From: Thermus sp. CCB_US3_UF1
Lineage (GTDB): Bacteria > Deinococcota > Deinococci > Deinococcales > Thermaceae
DNA length: 64,000 nucleotides
Direction: 5' to 3'
Assembly: GCF_000236585.1 (NCBI RefSeq)
Contig: NC_017278.1
Coordinates: 558,001-622,000, forward strand
The notes beneath the pieces were generated by a model. It saw only the letters and a program-made list of their open reading frames with translations. It was not told the DNA's origin and made no database searches. Every line of letters starts with the position of its first letter. The stretch's first letter is position 1. The translations under genes and the position numbers were made by a program. Of this stretch, positions 6,991 to 14,409 are shown in pieces.

Positions 6991-8702
6991 GGGTTTCCAA
7001 CTACCAAGTAGGCCAGGCGCTGCCCTTCCCGGGCCAGGACCACCGCCCCTCCCGGCAGGCGGTAGACCAATAGGTCCCTAAGCCGCCGGGGCACCTCCCC
7101 CGCCTGGCCCACGTACACCGCGTCCTCCCGCAGCCTCACCGACAGGATGGTCTGCCCCACCCTGAGGCCCGCGGGCTCGGGGGTGAGGGGGAGGAAGTGG
7201 ACCTCGCCCCCCAGGGTCTCCCGGGTGGGGGGGCGGCGGCCCAGATACTCCCTTAGGGTCTCGGCCAGTACCTTGGCCTCTTCCCCGTGCCCCAGGGCCT
7301 GGCCCACCTCCTGGAGCAGGGGGGCGGGGTCGGTGGGCCCCAGGCGTTTCAAGGTAAGCTCCAGCCCTTTGCGGGCGAAGTCTTGCAGGGCCTCCTCCGG
7401 GGCTTGGCGGTACTTCTCCGCCAGGGCGGGGCCGAAGGCCTCCCGCTGGAATTCCCCCTTGAGCCGGGCGGAAAGGGCGCGGAGGAGGCGCAGGTAGGCG
7501 TACGCCCCCTGGGGGGAGAGAAGGAGGGCGAGGACCCGGCCTTCGGCCAGGAGCTCGTAGAGCCTCAGGCCGCTGCGGGCTTCCAGGCGCAGGTGCAAAA
7601 GGTCCCCCTCGCGCACCGCCCAGACCTCGAGGTCCTCCCAGGGGATTGCCAGGCTGTCCTCCAGGGCGTGGTCCTCCCCCGCTAGGCCCAGGTGCCAGGT
7701 TCCTTCCACCTGGCTTAGGGTCAGGGTCAGGGGCCCCAAGACCACCCGCCCCGGGCTTAGGCGCAGGGTGAGGAGGCCTTCCTCGCCTTGGCCGGGCTCA
7801 GGCACCTTGGGCCAGGGGGTTTCCCCTTGGGGGACGGGGAGGAGGTTGAGGAGGGCCAAGAGCTTTTCCGCCGCCACGCGGAAGCGGCCCCGTTCCTCCT
7901 CCAAAAGGAGCTCCCGCCGCCTTTCCTCCCGGGCCTCCTGCCGCAGGCGCTCCTCCAGGCGGGCGATCTCCTGGGCGCTGGCCCCAAGCCGCTTGGCCTC
8001 CTCCAGGGCCCGCTTCAGGGCCAAAAGGTCTTTCCTTGGTGGCAGGCCGTAGGCTTCTTCCCACTCCAGGAGGCGGTTGAGGAAGCGGCGCACGTAGGCC
8101 CGGGTTTCCTCCGGGGGCAGGGGGAGGTCCTGGGGAAGGTGGAGGGCGGTTTCCAGAAACTCCAGGAGGAGGCGGCTGGCCACCTCGGGGTCCTCGAGGT
8201 CCAGGAGGCTGTCGGAAAGGGAAGGGATGGGGAAGCGGGGGCTGAAGCGGGAGAGGTTGAAGTCCCGCTTGAAACCTTCCTGTTCCCGGTAGTGCAGGTA
8301 GTTTTGCAAAAAGGCGTAAAGGAGCCTCAGCTCCTCCCGCCGCCCCGCGAGGAGCTCCCGGGCCCGCACCTTGGCCTCCCGGCCGGCCATGAGCCGCCAG
8401 ACCTTCAGGGCTAAGGCCTTGGGGCCTTCCTCCCCGTGGGAGGGGGGGTGGGCCTCGGCTTCCTCCGGTATCCAGGTGGGCAGGTCCAGGGGGGCTGGGG
8501 TCCCCTCCTGGGGGCGGCGTAGGGCGCGGAAGCGGGCGTCGGCCTGGCGGAAGCGCTTGGCCAAGGGGCCGGGCAGGCGGGCCTGGGCCAGGAGGGCGCG
8601 GAGTTCCAACAGGGCCCGCTTTCCCCCCTTGGGGGTACGGCCGGCCACCAGGTCCTCCACCCGGTACTCGTAGAGGTCCACCAGGTCGGAGAGGCGCTCC
8701 AC
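6987..8702 (-). CDS. Uncharacterised 571-residue coiled-coil protein
   Basis: I do not recognise a family. The protein begins at a GTG (8702). Residues 1-160 are charged and helical. About residues 230-300 are a strongly charged Glu/Arg/Lys/Ala stretch (LEERLRQEAREERRRELLLEEE), very likely a coiled coil. A strand-rich region with LTLRLSPGRVVLGPLTLTL follows, and the last 80 residues again look like beta structure. No signal peptide or membrane segment is seen, so it should be cytoplasmic. A -10 box TAGGAT six bases before the GTG supports a leaderless start. It is divergently transcribed from the PP2C-kinase operon, which suggests but does not prove a signalling connection. Confidence 0.7.
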   Translation of the reverse strand: MERLSDLVDLYEYRVEDLVAGRTPKGGKRALLELRALLAQARLPGPLAKRFRQADARFRALRRPQEGTPAPLDLPTWIPEEAEAHPPSHGEEGPKALALKVWRLMAGREAKVRARELLAGRREELRLLYAFLQNYLHYREQEGFKRDFNLSRFSPRFPIPSLSDSLLDLEDPEVASRLLLEFLETALHLPQDLPLPPEETRAYVRRFLNRLLEWEEAYGLPPRKDLLALKRALEEAKRLGASAQEIARLEERLRQEAREERRRELLLEEERGRFRVAAEKLLALLNLLPVPQGETPWPKVPEPGQGEEGLLTLRLSPGRVVLGPLTLTLSQVEGTWHLGLAGEDHALEDSLAIPWEDLEVWAVREGDLLHLRLEARSGLRLYELLAEGRVLALLLSPQGAYAYLRLLRALSARLKGEFQREAFGPALAEKYRQAPEEALQDFARKGLELTLKRLGPTDPAPLLQEVGQALGHGEEAKVLAETLREYLGRRPPTRETLGGEVHFLPLTPEPAGLRVGQTILSVRLREDAVYVGQAGEVPRRLRDLLVYRLPGGAVVLAREGQRLAYLVVGNP

Positions 8703-8708
8703 GCCCCC

Positions 8709-8720
8709 ATCCTATACAAT
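8709..8720. promoter_or_regulatory. Abutting divergent -10 boxes
   Basis: Minus-strand TAGGAT (8714-8709) lies 6 bases before the GTG at 8702. Plus-strand TACAAT (8715-8720) lies 7 bases before the ATG at 8728. Both genes would be leaderless and their promoters must interfere. Confidence 0.55.
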
Positions 8721-8727
8721 GGAGCCG

Positions 8728-9483
8728 ATGCGCCTCGCCCCTCGCTTCAGCGTGGCCGCCGTTTCCCACGTGGGCCGCCGCCAGAACAACGAGGACTTCC
8801 ACCGGGTGCTCCGCCTGGAGGTGCCCCAGGGCCACCTTTTGCTTTTGGCCGTGGCCGACGGCATGGGGGGGATGGAGGCGGGGGAGTGGGCCAGCAAGGT
8901 GGCCATAGAAGCCCTTTCCGAAGCGGCCCGGGCCTACGCCGAGCACCTTAAGGGGGGCCGGCCCGCGGTGGGCCTATCCCGGGTGATGGAGAAGGCCTTC
9001 GCCCTGGCCCAACGGCGGGTGGAGAAGGAGGCGGAAAAGCCCGGGCGCAAGGGGATGGGCACCACCCTTACCGCCTTTTTGTACGCCGACTGGCTCAAGG
9101 AGGGGGTGGTGGGGCATATCGGCGACTCCCGGGCCTACCACCTGACCCCTAGGGGGCTGGTGCGCCTCACCGAGGACCACTCCTGGGTGGCGGAGCGGGT
9201 TAAGGAGGGGGTCCTGACCCCCACCGAGGCCGAGCGCCACCCCTACCGGAACGTCCTGACCCGGGCCCTGGGCTTGCCCGAGGCCCGCTATGACCTCAAG
9301 GGGGTGCACCTGGCCCCGGGCGAGGGGGTGCTTCTGGTAACCGATGGGCTTTACGGCCTGGTGCCTGAGGTGGAGTGGCAGCTGGGCAAGGACCTCCAGG
9401 CCTCCTTGGAGGCCCTGGTGTCCGAGGCCTTGCGCCGGGGCGGGGACGACAACGTCACCGCCGTGGCCCTGAGGGTGGGGTGA
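8728..9483 (+). CDS. PP2C-family (PPM) Ser/Thr protein phosphatase
   Basis: A 251-residue stand-alone phosphatase with the PPM metal-binding motifs in order: VGRRQNNEDF, VADGMGGMEAG, GTTLTAFLY, GHIGDSRAY, LTEDHSW, LLVTDGLYG and GGDDNVTAVAL. It dephosphorylates phospho-Ser/Thr using Mn2+/Mg2+. The stop overlaps the start of the adjacent Ser/Thr kinase, so the two are translationally coupled and probably antagonise each other. The ATG at 8728 is chosen for its -10 box; 8719 is three codons earlier. It lacks a membrane segment and should be cytoplasmic. Confidence 0.93.
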   Translation: MRLAPRFSVAAVSHVGRRQNNEDFHRVLRLEVPQGHLLLLAVADGMGGMEAGEWASKVAIEALSEAARAYAEHLKGGRPAVGLSRVMEKAFALAQRRVEKEAEKPGRKGMGTTLTAFLYADWLKEGVVGHIGDSRAYHLTPRGLVRLTEDHSWVAERVKEGVLTPTEAERHPYRNVLTRALGLPEARYDLKGVHLAPGEGVLLVTDGLYGLVPEVEWQLGKDLQASLEALVSEALRRGGDDNVTAVALRVG

Positions 9484-11432
9484 TGGCCTTCCTCCTGGCG
9501 TTTCTCTTGGTCCTGCTGACCGCGGCCCTGGCCTCGAGGCTTTCCCCCTGGCCCCTTTTCTTCCTCCTCGCCCTCCTCGCCGGGGCGGCCTGGGCCACGG
9601 GGGTGCGGGCCGAGGCCCTCCTGCCTTGGCTCCTCCTGGCCCTGGGCAGCATGGCTGCCCCTAGGGTCTACCTGGCCCCCCGGCGCCGGGCCCGCCGGGC
9701 CCCCCGTCAAGGGCGGCCCACCCGGGTCAAGACCACGGAGGAGGCCCAGGCCCTGGCCCAGCGCTACGAGGTCCTGGAGAAGGTGGGGGTGGGGGGGATG
9801 GCCACGGTCTACAAGGCCAAGGACCGGAAGACGGGCCGGGTGGTGGCCCTCAAGGTGCCCCAGGAGCGCTTCGTGGGCGACCCCCGCTTCGTGCGCCGCT
9901 TCCACCGGGAGGCCGAGGTCCTCTCCAAGATGGACCACCCCAACATCGTCAAGGTGTTTGACCACGGCCAGGTGGACGGGGTCCACTTCATCGCCATGGA
10001 GTACCTGGACGGGGAGGGGTTGGACAGGCTCATTGAGGAACGCCGCCTCAACCTGAGGCAGGCGGCGGCCATCCTGGCCCGGGTGGCGGACGCCCTCAAG
10101 CACATCCACGCCCAGGGCATCGTCCACCGGGACATCAAGCCGGGGAACATCATGGTCCTCAAGGGGGCCCTGAAGGAGGACGGGGTGGACCCCCGGGGGG
10201 TGCGCCTCATGGACTTCGGCATCGCCGCCGGCAAGGTCCTGACCCGCCTCACCATCACCGGGGCCCGGATCGGGACCCCGGTCTACATGAGCCCGGAGCA
10301 GGCCAAGGGGCAGAAGCTGGACCACCGCTCGGACATCTACTCCCTGGGCATCGTCCTCTACGAGGCCCTTACCGGACAGCCCCCCTTCACCGGGGGGTAC
10401 GAGACCGTGATCCACCAGCAGATCTTCCAGGTCCCCACCCCTCCCAAGCAGCTCAAGCCCGAGATCCCCCAGGCCCTGTCCGACCTGGTCCTGAGGATGC
10501 TGGAAAAGGACCCGGCCAAGCGCCCCACCCTAGACGAGGTCATCCAGGGGCTTTCCGGATCCTGGGAGGAGGAAAAGGGGCTGCCCCAGCCCTACTACCT
10601 CCTTCTGGGCGTGGAGGCCAAACGGGGGGTGGTGCGCCTTTTGGACGTCCAGGGGACGGCGGCCAGGCTCCTTTCCGGCATCGGTTCCGCCCCGGGCCAC
10701 TTCCCCGCCCCTCCCTTGGCCGTGGCCGCCGACCCCGAGGGGGGGATCTGGGTTTCCGTCTTTGAGCACGGGGCCAAGCTGCTCCACCGCTTCTCCCCCG
10801 AGGGGGAGCTGCTCCTCTCCGCGGGGCCCTACGGGATGAAGCCTGGGGAGTTCCTCTTCCCCGTGGCCCTGGCGGTGGCGGACGGAAGCCTTTTCGTCCT
10901 GGACGGGGAGACCGCCACCATCAGCCGCCTGGACCTGAAGGGGCAGTACCTGGGGCGGTTTGGGGGCCAGGGCCTGGGGCGGGGCAGCTTCCAGGACCCC
11001 AAGGCCCTGGTGGTGGCCGGGGAGTACCTTCTGGTCCTGGACTACGGCAACCGTCAGGTGCAGCGCCTTACCTTGGAGGGCCGCTACCTTTCCCGCTATG
11101 CCTTCCGCCGCTCCAAGGAGAGCGAGGAGCTGCGGCTCCTCGGGGGGGTGGGGGCGGGGGAAGGGCGGATCTACCTCTACGACGTGGAGGCGGCCAAGGT
11201 GCGGGCGGTGGACCCCTCGGGGGCCCTCCTGGCCTCCTACGCCCTCCCCCTTTTGGAGGGGGAGGACCGGATGAGCCTGGTGGAGCTTCTGCCCTGGGAC
11301 GGGGTGCTCTACGCCGCCCGGCGGGGTAGCAGCCGCGTGCACCGCATCGACCTCAGGACGGGGGAGGCCTTGCCCCCTCTGGAGGTCTACGCCCCGGTGC
11401 GCGCCCTGGCCCTGTGGAAGAACCCCCTATGA
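9483..11432 (+). CDS. Membrane Ser/Thr protein kinase with C-terminal NHL propeller
   Basis: A 649-residue protein. Residues 1-62 contain three hydrophobic segments, followed by a basic stretch. The Hanks-type kinase domain (about 90-360) is complete: GVGGMATVYKAK, VVALKVP, HRDIKPGNIM, MDFGIA, GTPVYMSPEQ and the HRSDIYSLGIVLYE region. From about residue 380 to the end NHL-like repeats occur (GQYLGRFGGQGLGRGSF, LLVLDYGNRQVQRL), predicting a beta-propeller. The usual external PASTA sensor is absent. With helices only at the N-terminus, the propeller should be on the same, cytoplasmic, side as the kinase. It overlaps the PP2C stop and the next response-regulator start. Confidence 0.92.
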   Translation: MAFLLAFLLVLLTAALASRLSPWPLFFLLALLAGAAWATGVRAEALLPWLLLALGSMAAPRVYLAPRRRARRAPRQGRPTRVKTTEEAQALAQRYEVLEKVGVGGMATVYKAKDRKTGRVVALKVPQERFVGDPRFVRRFHREAEVLSKMDHPNIVKVFDHGQVDGVHFIAMEYLDGEGLDRLIEERRLNLRQAAAILARVADALKHIHAQGIVHRDIKPGNIMVLKGALKEDGVDPRGVRLMDFGIAAGKVLTRLTITGARIGTPVYMSPEQAKGQKLDHRSDIYSLGIVLYEALTGQPPFTGGYETVIHQQIFQVPTPPKQLKPEIPQALSDLVLRMLEKDPAKRPTLDEVIQGLSGSWEEEKGLPQPYYLLLGVEAKRGVVRLLDVQGTAARLLSGIGSAPGHFPAPPLAVAADPEGGIWVSVFEHGAKLLHRFSPEGELLLSAGPYGMKPGEFLFPVALAVADGSLFVLDGETATISRLDLKGQYLGRFGGQGLGRGSFQDPKALVVAGEYLLVLDYGNRQVQRLTLEGRYLSRYAFRRSKESEELRLLGGVGAGEGRIYLYDVEAAKVRAVDPSGALLASYALPLLEGEDRMSLVELLPWDGVLYAARRGSSRVHRIDLRTGEALPPLEVYAPVRALALWKNPL

Positions 11433-12073
11433 GGGTCTTGCTGGTGGAGGACGACCCCGGGGTCAGGGAGGCCCTGGAGCTGGGCCTGGCCCTGGAGGGG
11501 CACGAGGTGCGGAGCGCCTCCCGCCCCAAGGAAGCCTTGGCCCACCTTCCCTGGGCCGAGGCGGTGGTGCTGGACGTGCTCCTGCCCGAGGGGGATGGGT
11601 TTAGCCTCCTCAAGGAGATCCGGGCCCGCTCCGAGGTGCCCGTGCTCATGCTCACCGCCTTGGATGCCGTGGAGTGGCGGGTCAAGGGGCTTAGGGAGGG
11701 GGCGGACGACTACCTGGTGAAGCCCTACAGCCTGCAGGAGCTCCTGGCCCGCCTCGAGGCCCTCCGCCGCCGGGTGCGGCGGGGGGAGGAGGTCTTGGCC
11801 TACGGGGACCTCCGCCTCTACCCCAGGCGGATGGAGGCCTACCGGGGGGAGAGGCGGCTTGCCCTGGGCCCCAAGGCCTTCCTCCTCCTCAAGGCCTTCC
11901 TGGAGGCTCCGGAGGAGGTGCTCTCCAAGGAGGCCCTGATGCTCCGGGTCTGGGGGGAGCCGGTGGAGCCCGCCACCTTGGAGGTCCACCTCTCCGCCCT
12001 GCGCAAGGCCCTGGGGGAGCCCAACCCCATCCAGACGGTGCGCGGGTATGGCTACCGCCTTTTCCTCCCTTAG
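11429..12073 (+). CDS. OmpR/PhoB-family response regulator
   Basis: A 214-residue two-domain regulator. The receiver has the acidic pair in VEDDPG, phospho-acceptor Asp49 in VLDVLLPEGDG, TALD and the conserved Lys in DDYLVKPYS. The C-terminal winged helix contains LGPKAFLLLKAFLE, LEVHLSALRKALGE and IQTVRGYGYRL. The ATG overlaps the kinase stop (ATGA) and is preferred to the upstream in-frame ATG at 11414. The following histidine kinase overlaps by 26 bp and is its presumed partner. Targets are unknown; the two exported proteins downstream are candidates. Confidence 0.95.
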   Translation: MRVLLVEDDPGVREALELGLALEGHEVRSASRPKEALAHLPWAEAVVLDVLLPEGDGFSLLKEIRARSEVPVLMLTALDAVEWRVKGLREGADDYLVKPYSLQELLARLEALRRRVRRGEEVLAYGDLRLYPRRMEAYRGERRLALGPKAFLLLKAFLEAPEEVLSKEALMLRVWGEPVEPATLEVHLSALRKALGEPNPIQTVRGYGYRLFLP

Positions 12074-13353
12074 GGGAAGGCTCTTTGCCCTCCTCTTCCT
12101 GGCCCTTCTCCTCCTGGCCCTGCCCTTGGCCTTCCTCTCCGCCCGGGAGGCCGGGCGGGCGGCCAGCGAGGACCTGCGCCGGGCCCTTTACACCCGGCTC
12201 TACCTCCTGCGGGAAGAGGGGCCCAGGGAGGCGGAGGCCCTTCTTCTGGAACTTTTCCGCCTGGCCCAGGTCTACGGGGGTGGGACGGGGTTTGTGGTCC
12301 GGGGGGAGGGGGTGGCCTTCACCGAGGAGCCGCCCCCGCCCCTTCCCCCAGGGTTGCGGGAGGCCCTGGCGGCGGGCCGGGCCTACCAGGGGGTCTGGCA
12401 GGGGGCGTTGTACGTGGCCCTGCCGGGGGAGGGGGGAGGGTTTGGCCTGGCGGTCCCCCTGGAGGGGGCGGCGGGGCTGGGGCGGCGCCTCCTCCTCCTC
12501 TACGCCACCTGGGGCGGGGGGGTGTTCCTCCTGGTCTTCCTCCTGGCGGCCTTGGGCTTCGCCTGGGCCTTGCGCCCCCTTTCCGCCCTGGCCCGGTCCT
12601 TGGCTGCCCGCTCCCCCCAGGACCTGAGCCCCCTGCCCGAGCCAGGGGTGGCGGAGCTAAAGCCCGTGGTGGAAGCCCTCAACGGCCTCCTGGCCCGGGT
12701 GGAGGGGCTTTTGGGGGAACTGGGGGAAAAGGAAGCGGCGGCCCGCCGCTTCGCCCGCCACGCCTCCCACGAGCTCCGCACCCCCCTCACCGCCCTGAAG
12801 GGCTACCTAGAGGTGCTCCGCCGGGCCCCGGAGCCCAGGGCCCTGGAGGGGGCCTGGCGCCAGGCCGAGCGGATGGAGCGCCTTCTCCAGGGCCTCCTCC
12901 GCCTCTCCCGCCTCGAGGCCGCCCACCTTCGCCCAGAGCCCCTGGACCTGCGGGCGTTTTTGGCGGAGCGGGGGGTGGCCGTGGAGGGGGAAGGGGTGGT
13001 CCTGGCCGACCCCGAGCTCCTGGCCCTGGCGGTGGAGAACGTGCTGGAGAACGCCCGCCGCCACGGGGGCCCCCCGGTGCGGGCCCAGCTCCTTCCCCAA
13101 GGGGAGGGGGTTTGGCTATGGCTGGTGGACTCGGGCCCGGGCTTCCCCCAAGACCTCCTCCCCCGGGCCCTGGAGCCCTTCGTCCACGGGGGGGGAGGGG
13201 ACGGGGCTGGGTCTGGCCCTGGTGGCGGCGGTGGCCCGGGCCCACGGGGGAAGGGCGGCGGTGGCCAACCGGGCGGGGGCGGCGGTGGGCCTTTACCTGC
13301 CTTTGGCTTCCCTTAAGCTTTCCCCCGGTGCGCCCTTTGGCGGGGAGGGCTAG
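12048..13353 (+). CDS. Sensor histidine kinase, frameshifted in the ATPase domain
   Basis: The N-terminus has a membrane helix (FALLFLALLLLALPLAF), an external segment of about 110 residues, a second helix, a HAMP-like linker and the DHp motif RHASHELRTPLTALKG with His241. The ATPase domain starts normally (N-box NVLENARRH, G1 DSGPGF). After FVHG the frame is lost at a run of eight G (13188-13195), and the sequence as written ends in low-complexity Gly/Pro at 13316. Reading seven G instead restores a textbook G2 box (GTGLGLALV), then AHGG, and ends at the TAG at 13351. As written the kinase lacks G2 and should be inactive. It may be a sequencing error, a mutation or a slippage site. Confidence 0.85.
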
Positions 13354-13377
13354 CCTCCCCTTTGGGAGGTGAAGGCG

Positions 13378-13926
13378 ATGAAGCGAACCCTTTTCGGACT
13401 CCTCCTTCTGGCGGCGGGCCTTTCCCTGGCCCAGGGGACGGACTACCGGCAGGCGGCCCTGGCGGCCCATGCCCTGGCCCGGTTGCAGGCGGTGGCCCAG
13501 GCGGCCCAAGGGGAGGAAAAGCTCCTCAAGTGGGCCCAGGAGGTAAAGGCCCGGGCGGAGCGGGACTACGAGGCCAAGGCCTACTTCAAGGCGGCCCGGG
13601 AGGCCCAGGCCGCCCTCCTCCTCTTCCGCGCGGCCCGAGGGCAGGCGGCGCCCACGCCCCCCGCTTCCCACCGGGGGTGGGACCACCGGAGGTGGGACCG
13701 GGGCCCGGGCTTCGGCCCTAGGCCTGGCCTCGAGGCCCGCCTGGCCCAGCGGGCCCCCGGGGCGGTGGAGCGGGCGGAAAAGGAGCTGGCCTACTACCGG
13801 GGGCAGGATCCCCTGGTCAAGGACCTGATCGCCGAGGCCAAGGGCAGGCTGGCCAAGGAACCGGGCCGGGCCCTCCTCCTGGCCCAGGCGGCCTTGGCCC
13901 TGATCTCCGCCGAACGGGGGTTCTAG
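13378..13926 (+). CDS. Small exported helical protein of unknown function
   Basis: A 182-residue protein with a clear signal peptide (MKRTLFGLLLLAAGLSLAQG, cleavage near Ala-Gln). The mature part is Ala/Arg-rich and helical, interrupted by a Trp/Arg/Gly/Pro stretch near residues 95-118 (HRGWDHRRWDRGPGF). The ATG at 13378 is chosen because GGAGGTG lies seven bases upstream; a GTG at 13369 is the alternative. I recognise no family. Position after the two-component genes suggests co-transcription and perhaps an envelope role. Confidence 0.65.
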   Translation: MKRTLFGLLLLAAGLSLAQGTDYRQAALAAHALARLQAVAQAAQGEEKLLKWAQEVKARAERDYEAKAYFKAAREAQAALLLFRAARGQAAPTPPASHRGWDHRRWDRGPGFGPRPGLEARLAQRAPGAVERAEKELAYYRGQDPLVKDLIAEAKGRLAKEPGRALLLAQAALALISAERGF

Positions 13927-14358
13927 GTGAGGATGCGGGGAGGGTGGGCCGCTTTGCTCCTGGCCTGGGGCCTGGCCTGGGCAGAGGGGTCCCCCCCTCC
14001 ATCGGAGGCGGCCTTTCTCCGCTGCCGCGAGGTGGTGGGGGGCCTCGAGGTCCAGGCCCTTTACCAGGGGGAGGGCGCCACCCTGGTCCTCCTGGGCAAG
14101 GGGCGCCCCCTGCTCCTGGTGGCCCTGGAGGAGGGCCGCCCCCTGCCCCACGCCGGCCCTCCCCGGGGCAAGCCCATGGCCCGGCGCCCCTTCCCTTTCC
14201 TGAGGGAGCTTTCCCTGGCCCGCCGGGTGGTGGTCCTGGCCGGGGAGTACCGCTGCTTCGTCCTCCACCGGGGGCGGGTGGTGGGGGTGTTGCGGCTGGG
14301 GCCGGACCTGGAGCCCCTGCCCCTTTTCCCGCCTCCGGAGGGGCCGCCAGCCCCTTAG
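13927..14358 (+). CDS. Small exported protein of unknown function
   Basis: A 143-residue protein starting at the GTG immediately after the preceding stop, or at the ATG at 13933. A signal peptide (GGWAALLLAWGLAWAEG) is followed by a Pro-rich start and a beta-rich region containing two cysteines (FLRCREVVGG and EYRCFVLHRG), which could form a disulfide in the periplasm. The C-terminus is Pro-rich. No family recognised. It closes the signalling block; a G+C-rich terminator hairpin follows. Confidence 0.6.
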   Translation: MRMRGGWAALLLAWGLAWAEGSPPPSEAAFLRCREVVGGLEVQALYQGEGATLVLLGKGRPLLLVALEEGRPLPHAGPPRGKPMARRPFPFLRELSLARRVVVLAGEYRCFVLHRGRVVGVLRLGPDLEPLPLFPPPEGPPAP

Positions 14359-14360
14359 CC

Positions 14361-14395
14361 CAGGGGGGCCGGGGACGCCCCCGGCCCTTGGTTTT
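14361..14395 (+). terminator. Rho-independent terminator
   Basis: A hairpin with arms GGGCCGGGG and CCCCGGCCC and a short loop is followed by TTGGTTTT. It ends the run of genes beginning with the PP2C gene. Confidence 0.65.
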
Positions 14396-14400
14396 AGAAT
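14395..14400 (+). promoter_or_regulatory. -10 box of the addBA operon
   Basis: TAGAAT ends nine bases before the addB ATG at 14410, predicting a 5' leader of only a few bases. It directly follows the terminator T-run. Confidence 0.5.
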
Positions 14401-14409
14401 GGGCCCCAT

